Shown one piece after another: positions 19,908 through 27,110 of a stretch of 64,000 nt of DNA (its first letter is position 1; the number at the start of each line of letters is the position of its first letter). The position numbers and the translations under genes are program-made. Under the pieces are notes generated by a model. That model was not told the DNA's origin. It ran no database searches and was given only the letters and a program-made list of their open reading frames with translations. Origin of the DNA: Sulfuritalea sp. GTDB lineage: Bacteria > Pseudomonadota > Gammaproteobacteria > Burkholderiales > Rhodocyclaceae. The DNA lies in assembly GCA_030651305.1 (NCBI GenBank), contig JAUSCI010000014.1:1-64000 (forward strand), read 5' to 3'.

Positions 19908-20132
19908 ATGACAAAGCAAGAAAGTGAAAAGGCAATCCGCTATCTCTGCACCGAGTGGGCGAAACTCTGCGGAATACAGATACCTCCCATTGAGCAGCCG
20001 AGCTTTTCTGATTTTTACTCTTGGGTGCAAGAGAGCCACGGCCCCGTTCTGGCGTTCCGTTCAACACTCTCCGTTTCCGAACAAGTCGAAGCATGGTTTG
20101 ACGATGAGTTCAAACAGAACTGGAGAAATTGA
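19908..20132 (+). CDS. cassette 4 small acidic hypothetical protein
   Basis: 74 residues from ATG 19908 with AAGGAGC upstream. It is soluble and rich in Trp, Glu and Ser (EWAKLCGIQIPP, FYSWVQESHG, VEAWFDDEFKQNW). No signal peptide or recognised domain. It fills the cassette between attC3 and attC4 as the only plausible gene. Confidence 0.68.
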   Translation: MTKQESEKAIRYLCTEWAKLCGIQIPPIEQPSFSDFYSWVQESHGPVLAFRSTLSVSEQVEAWFDDEFKQNWRN

Positions 20133-20177
20133 GGTGTCCTCAAAGTTCCAAATGGTCTTCGCGATCCGCCATTTGAC

Positions 20178-20240
20178 TCCCAAACCGGCAGTCAAGAGGG
20201 TCGGCGCAAAAGCGCGCCGACCCTTGCTTTTACGTTGGGC
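20178..20240 (+). other. attC site 4 (divergent)
   Basis: The right box GTTGGGC (20234-20240) is intact. The left box reads TCCCAAA rather than GCCCAAC, and the central stem is different (GGGTCGGCGC with GCGCGCCGACCC). It is a degenerate or foreign-type attC compared with its neighbours. Confidence 0.7.
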
Positions 20241-20264
20241 GTCTGAATACACGAAAGGACTATT

Positions 20265-21068
20265 GTGACCACAGTCATCGTCATTATGGTAGTTGTAGCT
20301 GCGGCGATCTACTTTCTTCTTGGAAAGTCCTCCAGCAAACCACCGGCTGCAAGTGCTCGACATACACAAGCAGCTGCCACAGAGAGCGACAACTTAGATT
20401 GGCTAATGGGCATATGGAGGAAGGCTGATCAGGAGCAAAAGGAAGGAAAACCAAAAACATTCCCAAAGTGGTTTTTTGATGAAGCAACTCCACGGCAAAT
20501 GGAAAAACTGGCTTCTCTCAATGTGCGCGTAGGAGGGGGAAAACCAACCAAGGGAAAAGCATCCGACCTCATTGGCTTATCTTACCCAATAGATGAGGAT
20601 GACCTTGAAGTTCTGAAATTCTTCAAAGTTCAAAGCAAGGGCATGAATCAAACCAAGGGCCGCTACAAAGCGCAAGAATTACTGAACGAAGCCGAGAATC
20701 GATCCCAATGGGAGAACAGGCCGGCAACTCAGGAACAGAAGGAGTTCTATAGGTTTTTTGGCATCAAGGTTTCTACAGGTTTGTGCATGAAAGATGCCGA
20801 GAACGTCATCATGAAAACCAGAACCAAGGCCGGACAGGATGAACCTTCCAAACTTGATCAGTGGGACTCTTACGCTTCTATCATTTCAGATCTGGCGGAC
20901 AAGGAAATGCTCAAGGATGACTTTGAAATGAAGAAGCCAAGCATGACTCTGATCAGAGAAGCCGTGGATGCCTTAGTAATAGAGGGGTGTCCACTCACTG
21001 ACTTGGACGTGTATGACGTGGCGGAAAAAATACAAGAGCTAAAACCGGACATGGCAAGGCCCGCGTGA
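20265..21068 (+). CDS. cassette 5 protein with N-terminal membrane helix and two related motifs
   Basis: 267 residues from GTG 20265 (GAAAGGA upstream). It starts with one membrane helix (TVIVIMVVVAAAIYFLLG), then a charged soluble region. Two related segments, ATPRQMEKLASLNVRVGGGKPTKGKASDLI and ATQEQKEFYRFFGIKVSTGLCMKDAENVI, resemble the TxxQxxxLxxLGI...LTKxEASxLI motif seen in many uncharacterised bacterial proteins. The C-terminal third is helical and acidic. It is long for a cassette gene. Function unknown. Confidence 0.75.
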   Translation: MTTVIVIMVVVAAAIYFLLGKSSSKPPAASARHTQAAATESDNLDWLMGIWRKADQEQKEGKPKTFPKWFFDEATPRQMEKLASLNVRVGGGKPTKGKASDLIGLSYPIDEDDLEVLKFFKVQSKGMNQTKGRYKAQELLNEAENRSQWENRPATQEQKEFYRFFGIKVSTGLCMKDAENVIMKTRTKAGQDEPSKLDQWDSYASIISDLADKEMLKDDFEMKKPSMTLIREAVDALVIEGCPLTDLDVYDVAEKIQELKPDMARPA

Positions 21069-21098
21069 ACGGCGAAATGACTCAGGGTTGTAGCAAGC

Positions 21099-21169
21099 GC
21101 CCAACCCGGCAGTCCACGCGGACGCTGCGCGATAAAGCCGCGCAGCGCCGGTGACTTCTACGTTAGGGC
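21099..21169 (+). other. attC site 5
   Basis: From GCCCAAC (21099) to GTTAGGGC (ending 21169), with the standard GACGCTGCGCGATAAAGCC core. The right box carries an extra G compared with the classic seven-base box, but it matches GCCCTAAC at the end of the next cassette exactly. Confidence 0.85.
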
Positions 21170-21209
21170 ACGGAAGCTGGCCGTAGCGTTCATAAATCGG
21201 AGCACGTCA

Positions 21210-21446
21210 ATGACAGATCTATGGGCAATCGCCGGCGACGAGGATGTTTACCTTGAAGTCAAAATTGATAGCAACGCTTCCTATATTCCCTTGTTCCGTA
21301 GCGAGGAAGATGCGAGAAGCTACATAGTGTCGCAAGGTTTTCGGGAAGGCTTGAAGACGCGCAACTTTGAATTTGGTATGTACGATTGGCTCTGTGAGGT
21401 AACCAGGGACCGTAGGTATGTTCACTATCTGCGAATAATGAAATGA
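21210..21446 (+). CDS. cassette 6 small hypothetical protein
   Basis: 78 residues from ATG 21210. The sequence is soluble and mixed (VYLEVKIDSNASYIPLFRSEEDARSYIVSQGF, then MYDWLCEVTRDRRYVHYLRIMK). No family recognised. It is the last cassette gene of the array. Confidence 0.65.
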   Translation: MTDLWAIAGDEDVYLEVKIDSNASYIPLFRSEEDARSYIVSQGFREGLKTRNFEFGMYDWLCEVTRDRRYVHYLRIMK

Positions 21447-21592
21447 AAACTGAAGTCCTGAGCTTTGCCGCGTTTCGTCTCCAAGACTCCGGTTCGGTCA
21501 AGGGATTAAAAAGCAATAAAGAGTGCTTGCGGGTAGCCACAGATACTGGTCCGAAAATCGGTCCTGGTAGGACGGCGCTCCGTAGAAAACCC

Positions 21593-21615
21593 GCCCTAAC
21601 CCGGCGGTCGACCCC
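21593..21615 (+). other. remnant of a sixth attC site
   Basis: GCCCTAACCCGGCGGTCGA resembles the left arm of attC2 and complements the GTTAGGGC that opens cassette 6. The right arm and GTT box are missing; the sequence runs into CAAAGGGGCCAGGCTCAAAT, a type often seen near mobile genes. The array was therefore cut at its right end. Confidence 0.65.
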
Positions 21616-21668
21616 GAATCAAAGGCGAATCAAAGGGGCCAGGCTCAAATTTATTTTGCATAGCCTGT

Positions 21669-21690
21669 GAAAGTCGGCGCTGGCGACACG
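21669..21690 (+). repeat. dispersed AGTCGGCGCTGGCG motif, copy right of the cassette array
   Basis: AAAGTCGGCGCTGGCG followed by ACACGCCG in the 349-base gap between cassette 6 and brnT. Confidence 0.6.
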
Positions 21691-21761
21691 CCGATAGCGA
21701 CGATAAACCGAGCCTGCCCGTTTCCCCTCCCAGCCCCATAGTTGGTCGTCACGCGGTTCGT

Positions 21762-21790
21762 TTGACAAGCTCATTTATTGTAGCTACAGT
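21762..21790 (+). promoter_or_regulatory. promoter of the brnT/brnA module
   Basis: A perfect -35 TTGACA (21762-21767), a 17-base spacer and a -10 TACAGT (21785-21790). The expected start point is around 21797, i.e. at the brnT start codon, so the transcript would be leaderless or nearly so. Confidence 0.7.
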
Positions 21791-21795
21791 AAAGA

Positions 21796-22064
21796 ATGAG
21801 AATCGAGTTCGATCCAGCCAAGGACGCGGCAAACCAAACGAAGCACGGCGTGTCCCTGTCCATGGCAGACGACCTCGACTGGGAAGCCGCGCTGGTGTGG
21901 GCTGATGAACGGTTTGAGTACGGGGAGATGCGAATGATCGCACTCGCTCCGAAAACCGAAATCCTGTATTACGTGGCGTTTTTAGACCGTGGTAAGTGCG
22001 AAGGGTCATCAGCCTGCGCCGCGCCAATCGTCGCGAGGTGAAGCACTATGTCGCAAATCTCTAA
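21796..22064 (+). pseudogene. brnT: BrnT-family toxin, frameshifted
   Basis: The first 58 or so residues (MRIEFDPAKDAANQTKHGVSLSMADDLDWEAALVW ... YYVAFLDRG) are a normal BrnT ribonuclease toxin. The ORF then leaves the family sequence (KCEGSSACAAP). The missing C-terminus, VRRVISLRRANRREVKHYVANL, is intact one frame over and ends at TAA 22062-22064. One base has been lost in GGTAAGTG, where GGT-GAA-GTG would be expected. The toxin is thus probably inactive, unless the deletion is a sequencing error or is bypassed by ribosomal slippage. Confidence 0.85.
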
Positions 22065-22347
22065 GCGTCCAACTGTCCTTATGCCTACTGCGGCAGAGGA
22101 CAAAGCCATTACTGCGGCGGCCAAAAGTGATCCTGACGCACAGCCGCTCACGCCAAAGCAACTGGCCGCGATGGTTCCAATCCGAACCCTGCGTGGGCGA
22201 CCGAAATCCGAAAACAAGAAGTTGCTCGTGTCTGTGCGTTACAGCCCCGAGGTTGTTGCCTACTTCAAGTCCACAGGTGAAGGCTGGCAATCGCGAATGG
22301 ATGGTGTACTTCGTAAGTACGTGACACGCCATTCCGGTAGCGCATGA
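22048..22347 (+). CDS. brnA: BrnA-family antitoxin
   Basis: 99 residues. ATG 22048 lies within the end of brnT as in other brnTA operons. The C-terminal RGRPKSENKKLLVSVRYSPEVVAYFKSTGEGWQSRMDGVLRKYV is the ribbon-helix-helix DNA-binding part of the BrnA/COG3514 family, which neutralises BrnT and represses the operon. The N-terminus (PTAAEDKAITAAAKSDPDAQPLT) is the toxin-binding region. It appears intact although the toxin is broken. Confidence 0.9.
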   Translation: MSQISKRPTVLMPTAAEDKAITAAAKSDPDAQPLTPKQLAAMVPIRTLRGRPKSENKKLLVSVRYSPEVVAYFKSTGEGWQSRMDGVLRKYVTRHSGSA

Positions 22348-22351
22348 ATAA

Positions 22352-24229
22352 TCAATAACTCGCGTTGGCGTCCCACATTTCGGGGACAAAGCGCAGCACG
22401 CGGTTGCGTCCCTCCTCTTTGGCCTTGTACATGGCGACGTCGGCGAATTTGACCACCTGCCAGAAGGTGTCGGAATCCGTCGGATATTCGGCGACGCCGA
22501 TGGAAATGGTTTTTTGCAGTACGCCGCCGGGCAGGGGAATCTTGGTGGCCTCGACTTCGCTGCGGATTTTTTCGGCCACCAGCATCGCCGCGTCGGCGCC
22601 GGTATCCATCAGCACCAGCAGGAATTCCTCGCCGCCGTAGCGCACGGCCATGTCCGAGCTGCGCACATTGCGCATCAGGAGTTCGGCCAGGACCTTGAGC
22701 ACCTTGTCGCCCACCTCGTGGCCATGGGTGTCGTTGACCTGTTTGAAGAAATCGAGGTCGAGCATCAGCACCGAGAACGCGCTCTTGCGCCGCTGGCTGC
22801 CGGCGACCAGGGTGCCTACGTACTCTTCGAGGAAGCGGCGGTTATACATGCCTGTCATGGCGTCGCGCAGGGCGTTTTCACGCAGGTGTTCCATGAGGCG
22901 TTTGGCCTCCAGCACGGGGCCGGCTTCGCGCAGATAGACGGCGACAAACGGCACCATCAGGCGGGCCAGCGGTGCTTCGTCGGCGGCGACCACAATCTGC
23001 ACCACGCAGCCGGCCGTACCGGACTGGGTGATCGGCAAACAGATGTGGGTATCGTCGGCGGCGTCAGGGCGGAACATGGTGCATAGCCCGGGAAAGCCCA
23101 CGGCATTTACTTCGTGACCGGTGCGGCGGGCGCGACAGAAGCTCGCATCGAGCGTCACTTGCGGGTCGCAATAGCGGCAGGCGGCGCCGAATTCGCCGTC
23201 GATCACAATGGGCGTCATGCGGTTCTTGCTTGATGAGACTTCGTAAATGGAGAAGCGATTGAAGTCGTATTTTCGCCGTAGCACATCCGCTAGCCGCTGG
23301 TAGATGTCGAGCTTGGTCTGGTCTTCCTCGATGGCCTTTTTGAACTCCGAAGCCTGGACCAGGCTTTCGACCATCTCGGTGGTGAGCACCAACTGGTTGC
23401 CGTCTTCGTTGGCCCGATGGCCCAAGTTCACCTGGTGGCCTATCAACTGGCCGACCCGGGTGCGGATGGTGGTCACCTCGCGCTCGAGAAACTCCATGAG
23501 GCGGTTGATATTGAGCGCGATATCACCCACCTCGTCGGTGCTGCGCTGGTTGATGCGGCCGGCGAAATTTCCTCCGATCGCCTGCGAGGTGACGGCCTGC
23601 ACGGCCTGTGCGGATTCGGTCAGCGGATTCATCATGCGGCGCAACAGCAGCAAGGCGAGCATGGCGGCCGCCAGCACCGCCAGGCCCACGATACCGACCC
23701 CGACAATGCCCTGACGACGCACGTCGGCAAGCGAAACGTCGATGCTTACCGCGCCCAGTACCGCGCCGAACTTCACCTTGTGGCATTGGTTCAGGCAGTC
23801 GGGCACACCCTGGTCGTCGGCAATATAAGGAACCACCCCGCGGACCGTCACTTCGCCATCGATTTCGAGGACCTCGAAAATCTCCTTGCCGGTTGCCAGT
23901 ACCTGCTCGATGGTTTCGCTGCGCGCGCTTTCGGCCGGGAAGCCCGGACCGAACTGGCTGATCACCGCCGGCCCGCGTACCACCCGCACCTGCCGTATGC
24001 CGGGAACCAAAGCGAGTCGCGCCAGAAACTGCTGGCGCTTGGGGATGGTGCCGTGGACCATGCTTTCGGTCAGGCCGACCTTGACCGATTCGGCCAGCGA
24101 TCGCACATGACGTTCGGTTTGATGGATCGCGAACCAGCGAAAGCCGACGGCGGAAAACACCACCAGCGCCACGACCAGTACGGTCGTGACGCTGGACGAG
24201 AACACCAGTATCTTGTCTTTGAGCTTCAC
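22352..24229 (-). CDS. membrane diguanylate cyclase with periplasmic sensor carrying a CX3CH motif
   Basis: 625 residues. Membrane helices at about 8-32 and 175-200 enclose a periplasmic domain that contains DCLNQCHKVKFG, a CxxxCH variant of the heme c motif. A HAMP-like region follows (residues 200-255), then a coiled coil, then a GAF-like domain with four spaced cysteines (ACRYC, SFCRA, GLCTMF). The C-terminal GGDEF domain has RYGGEEF and an RxxD inhibitory site (RSSD), so it should make cyclic di-GMP. A redox or gas signal through heme or a metal site is possible. Alone on the minus strand. Confidence 0.88.
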   Translation of the reverse strand: MKLKDKILVFSSSVTTVLVVALVVFSAVGFRWFAIHQTERHVRSLAESVKVGLTESMVHGTIPKRQQFLARLALVPGIRQVRVVRGPAVISQFGPGFPAESARSETIEQVLATGKEIFEVLEIDGEVTVRGVVPYIADDQGVPDCLNQCHKVKFGAVLGAVSIDVSLADVRRQGIVGVGIVGLAVLAAAMLALLLLRRMMNPLTESAQAVQAVTSQAIGGNFAGRINQRSTDEVGDIALNINRLMEFLEREVTTIRTRVGQLIGHQVNLGHRANEDGNQLVLTTEMVESLVQASEFKKAIEEDQTKLDIYQRLADVLRRKYDFNRFSIYEVSSSKNRMTPIVIDGEFGAACRYCDPQVTLDASFCRARRTGHEVNAVGFPGLCTMFRPDAADDTHICLPITQSGTAGCVVQIVVAADEAPLARLMVPFVAVYLREAGPVLEAKRLMEHLRENALRDAMTGMYNRRFLEEYVGTLVAGSQRRKSAFSVLMLDLDFFKQVNDTHGHEVGDKVLKVLAELLMRNVRSSDMAVRYGGEEFLLVLMDTGADAAMLVAEKIRSEVEATKIPLPGGVLQKTISIGVAEYPTDSDTFWQVVKFADVAMYKAKEEGRNRVLRFVPEMWDANASY

Positions 24230-24345
24230 GAACGTGATTTCCCTCTATTCGTCCTGCCCTTGCGCGAGTCTCGCCATCCTAGCAAATATCCATTGCTTCC
24301 CCGCGGGATTTTCCGCCCGCCCTGGTTGCCCGACCAATGCCTCCT

Positions 24346-25212
24346 CTACAAGGCTGCCGCGATGCCTTCGGCTACGGTCGGGTAGCGCAGACGCAAGTTC
24401 AGCTCCTGCTTCATTCGCGTGTTGTCCAGCCGGCGCGACTCGCTCATGAACGACCACTGCAGCGGCGGTACTGCGCGGCGCACTTCTTCGCGCGGCAGGC
24501 GCGGCGCCCGCGGCAGGGCAAAGGCATCGGCCAGCGCGTCGAACCACTCGCCCATGGCCAGGGTCGAGTCGTCATTCACGTTATAGACGCGATTGGGCCG
24601 GCCGCGCTGCAGCGCCGCGATGCAGGCGCGACCGAGGTCCTCGGCGTGGATGTGATTGGTATGGCTGTCTTCGGTGGCAAGCAGCAGGGGCAGGCGTTGA
24701 TGCAGCCGTGCCAGCGGCAAGCGATCGGCGGCATAGATGCCAGGTGCGCGCAGGATGCTGACGCAACAACGGCCTCCCCGCTGGCGGCCGAATTGACGCA
24801 GACGCCGCTCCGCATCCAAGCGCCGTGCTGCCCGCGCCGACTGTGCCGCAGGCAGTCTCGTCTCGCTCACCCGGGCGCCGCCGCAATCGCCATAAACCCC
24901 GCTGGTGCTGATGTAGACCAGCTGGCGTGGTAGACTTTTTCCGCGTCGCAGAATCGCAAGCAGATTTCGCGTGCGCGTGTCGCCGGTGCCTTGCGCGGGC
25001 GGCGGCGCGCTGTGGATCACCGCATCCGAGATGCCGGCCAGTCGCTGCAGGGTTTCGGGCAGGTCCAGGTCGCCCTCGATCTGCGTCACGCCCAGCGCTG
25101 CCAGTTGCGGGTCGCGTTGGCGCACCAGCGCCAGCACATGCCAGCGCAGCACGAGTTGCGGCAGCGCGCGGCGCATGACGTCACCGCAACCAATGATCAG
25201 CAATCTACGCAT
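24346..25212 (-). CDS. NAD(P)-dependent epimerase/dehydratase family protein (extended SDR, YeeZ-like)
   Basis: 288 residues from ATG 25212; the track's 25245 adds 11 residues before the dinucleotide motif. The start MRRLLIIGCGDVMRRALPQL is a GxGxxx variant of the Rossmann motif. STSGVYGD holds the usual Ser and Tyr, although the Lys is displaced, and ILRAPGIYAADRLPLARL and NHIHAEDLG are typical of YeeZ-like atypical SDRs. The substrate is unknown. It diverges from the flavin reductase gene with only 14 bases between starts. Confidence 0.82.
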   Translation of the reverse strand: MRRLLIIGCGDVMRRALPQLVLRWHVLALVRQRDPQLAALGVTQIEGDLDLPETLQRLAGISDAVIHSAPPPAQGTGDTRTRNLLAILRRGKSLPRQLVYISTSGVYGDCGGARVSETRLPAAQSARAARRLDAERRLRQFGRQRGGRCCVSILRAPGIYAADRLPLARLHQRLPLLLATEDSHTNHIHAEDLGRACIAALQRGRPNRVYNVNDDSTLAMGEWFDALADAFALPRAPRLPREEVRRAVPPLQWSFMSESRRLDNTRMKQELNLRLRYPTVAEGIAAAL

Positions 25213-25226
25213 CGGATGATTATCGC

Positions 25227-26255
25227 ATGGCCCCAGCCGCCTCATTTCGCATCACCCTCCAGCCCAGCGGGCACAGCTTCACCACCGATGGCAGCGACTG
25301 CGTGTTGCAGGCGGCCCTCGATGCCGGCTTGACGCTTCCCTACGGTTGTCGCAATGGCGCTTGCGGCGCCTGCAAGGGCAAGGTGCTCGACGGCCTGGTG
25401 GATCACGGCGCGGCGGAGGAGCAGGCTTTGTCCGTGGCCGACCGCGCCGGCGGCCTGGCCTTGTTCTGTTGCGCAAAGCCGCTTTCCGACCTGGTGCTCG
25501 AATCCCGTGAAGTCGGTACCGCCAAGGACATCCCGGTCAAGATCATGCCCTGCCGGGTGCAGAAGATAGAGCGCGTGGCGGACGACGTGATTGTGTTGAG
25601 CCTCAAATTGCCGGTCAACGAGCGCCTGCAGTTTCTGGCCGGCCAGTACATCGAGTTCCTCCTCAAGGACGGCAAGCGTCGCGCCTTTTCCATCGCCAAC
25701 GCGCCGCACGATGACGGCTTCCTGCAACTGCACATCCGCCTGATCGAAGGGGGCGGGTTCACCGGCCACGTCTTTTCCGCCATGAAGGAAAAAGACATCC
25801 TGCGTTTCCAGGGCCCTTACGGCAGTTTCTTCCTCCGTGAGGAATCGGCCAAGCCGATGATTCTGCTTGCCGGCGGCACGGGCTTCGCACCCATCAAGGC
25901 CCTGGTCGAGCATGCCATTCACAAGCACATCGCGCGGCCGATGGAAATCTACTGGGGTGCGCGCAATCGCGCCGGTTTGTACCTGCCGCAACTGCCGCAG
26001 CAGTGGGCCGCGATCCATGAACAGATTCGCTACATTCCGGTGTTGTCGGATGCCACGTCCGATGACGACTGGCAGGGACGCACCGGCCTGGTCCATCGCG
26101 CCGTACTGGAAGACCATGCCGCCCTCTCCGGCTACCAGGTCTACGCCTGCGGTGCGCCGGCCATGATCGACGCCGCGCGCGCCGAATTTGTTGCGCATGG
26201 CTTGCCACCAGAAGAGTTCTTCGCCGACGCCTTTACGTTCGCACCAGGCCAATGA
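25227..26255 (+). CDS. 2Fe-2S ferredoxin / FAD-NAD(P)H reductase (AscD-like)
   Basis: 342 residues. An N-terminal plant-type ferredoxin domain has CRNGACGACKG and a fourth Cys in LFCCAKP (2Fe-2S). It is followed by an FAD-binding domain with RRAFSIANAP and an NAD-binding domain with LLAGGTGFAPIKALVEH. Family members pass electrons from NAD(P)H to partner oxygenases or to CDP-6-deoxy-glucoseen-type enzymes. No obvious partner is next to it. Confidence 0.9.
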   Translation: MAPAASFRITLQPSGHSFTTDGSDCVLQAALDAGLTLPYGCRNGACGACKGKVLDGLVDHGAAEEQALSVADRAGGLALFCCAKPLSDLVLESREVGTAKDIPVKIMPCRVQKIERVADDVIVLSLKLPVNERLQFLAGQYIEFLLKDGKRRAFSIANAPHDDGFLQLHIRLIEGGGFTGHVFSAMKEKDILRFQGPYGSFFLREESAKPMILLAGGTGFAPIKALVEHAIHKHIARPMEIYWGARNRAGLYLPQLPQQWAAIHEQIRYIPVLSDATSDDDWQGRTGLVHRAVLEDHAALSGYQVYACGAPAMIDAARAEFVAHGLPPEEFFADAFTFAPGQ

Positions 26256-26269
26256 AACGCTGAATAAGC

Positions 26270-26338
26270 CGTCACACCGGCGAAGGCCGGTGTCCAGCGC
26301 CTTGATTCTTCTGGATTCCGGCTTTCGCCGGAATGACG
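26270..26338. repeat. REP-like palindromic repeat pair
   Basis: Two hairpins follow the reductase gene: CACCGGCGAAGGCCGGTG and ATTCCGGCTTTCGCCGGAAT, joined by a TCTGGATT linker. This is the common extragenic REP type of betaproteobacteria and may also stop transcription between the convergent genes. Confidence 0.75.
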
Positions 26339-26370
26339 ATCTGGTACTTGATCAGTGATTCCCTAACCGC

Positions 26371-26396
26371 AAAAAGTCGGCGCTGGCGGGACGGCG
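26371..26396 (+). repeat. dispersed AGTCGGCGCTGGCG motif, copy beside livF
   Basis: AAAAAGTCGGCGCTGGCG followed by GGACGGCG, directly next to the livF stop codon. Confidence 0.6.
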
Positions 26397-27110
26397 TTAC
26401 TCTCCCAGATAGGCGGTGCGCACACGCGAATCGGCAAGCAGCGCCGCCGAACTGTCGGCCAGCGTGATCGAACCACTTTCCATGACGTAGCCGCGCGAGC
26501 AGACTTCCAGCGCCAGGCGCGCGTTCTGTTCCACCAGCAATATCGTTACGCCTTCCGCGGCGATTCTGCGCACCACCTCGAACACCTTCTGCACCATCAA
26601 CGGCGCCAGTCCCATCGACGGTTCGTCCAGCAGCAGCAGTTTGGGCCGGCCCATCAGGGCGCGGCCGATGGCGAGCATCTGCTGCTCGCCGCCGGACAGG
26701 GTGCCCGCGACTTGCGTTCTGCGTTCCAGCAGGCGCGGCAGCAAGTCGTAAACCCGCTCCAGGTCCGCGGCAATCCCGTTGGCATCATGACGATGATAGG
26801 CGCCCATCAGCAGATTCTCGGCGACGGTAAGTCGCGCAAAAACGCCGCGGCCTTCGGGTACCAGGGCCAGTCCTTTGGCGATCAGCTCGTGGCTCTGCAG
26901 CGCGTCGATCCGCTGATTGCCGTAGCGGATCTCGCCGCGCGAAGGAATCATGCGCGCCAGGGCTTTGAGCGCGGAGGTCTTGCCGGCGCCATTGGCGCCG
27001 ATCATGCAGACCATCTCGCCTTGCTCCACCGCAAGGGAAATTCCTTTTACCGCGGCGATGCCGCCGTAGTGAACGTGAAGATTGAGAACCTCAAGCAGTG
27101 CTTGCGCCAA
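26397..27110 (-). CDS. livF: branched-chain amino-acid type ABC transporter, ATP-binding protein LivF
   Basis: 237 residues from TTG 27110, which lies inside the end of livG; the track's 27158 start adds a non-family leader and no ATG is suitably placed. Walker A is GANGAGKTS, the signature is LSGGEQQMLAIGRAL and Walker B is LLLDEPSMGLAP, with LVPEGRGVFARLTVAENLLMG typical of LivF. It energises uptake together with livG, livM, livH and the binding protein. Confidence 0.92.
   Translation of the reverse strand: MAQALLEVLNLHVHYGGIAAVKGISLAVEQGEMVCMIGANGAGKTSALKALARMIPSRGEIRYGNQRIDALQSHELIAKGLALVPEGRGVFARLTVAENLLMGAYHRHDANGIAADLERVYDLLPRLLERRTQVAGTLSGGEQQMLAIGRALMGRPKLLLLDEPSMGLAPLMVQKVFEVVRRIAAEGVTILLVEQNARLALEVCSRGYVMESGSITLADSSAALLADSRVRTAYLGE

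Larger units (their letters stand above)
18054..21615 (+). mobile_element. integron gene-cassette array without an integrase in the window (CALIN-like)
   Basis: Six co-directional units each begin at a G^TTRRRY-like box and end in a long imperfect palindrome with the complementary RYYYAAC-like box. Four palindromes (attC1, 2, 3, 5) share the core GACGCTGCGCGATGAAGCC (or GATAAAGCC), the pattern of sedentary chromosomal integrons. Boundary boxes pair as expected for excised circles: GTTCGGCCCC at 18054 with GGGGCCGAAC at 18541, GTTGGGC with GCCCAAC for the middle cassettes, and GTTAGGGC at 21162 with GCCCTAAC at 21593. The cargo is AT-richer than the flanks. No integron integrase gene occurs in this 64 kb, so this is a cluster of attC sites lacking integrase, or its intI lies far away. 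Confidence 0.88.

Noticed and set aside
18544-21169. Possible CRISPR array from regularly repeated palindromes
   Set aside because: Repeats are 63-87 bases and about 260-860 bases apart with genes between; they fit attC sites, not CRISPR.
21443-21670. 75-residue ORF overlapping the end of cassette 6
   Set aside because: It reads through the attC remnant, is rich in Arg and has no own ribosome binding site.
17332-22352. Search for an integron integrase or phage integrase near the cassettes
   Set aside because: No tyrosine recombinase motif is visible in any frame here or elsewhere in the window.
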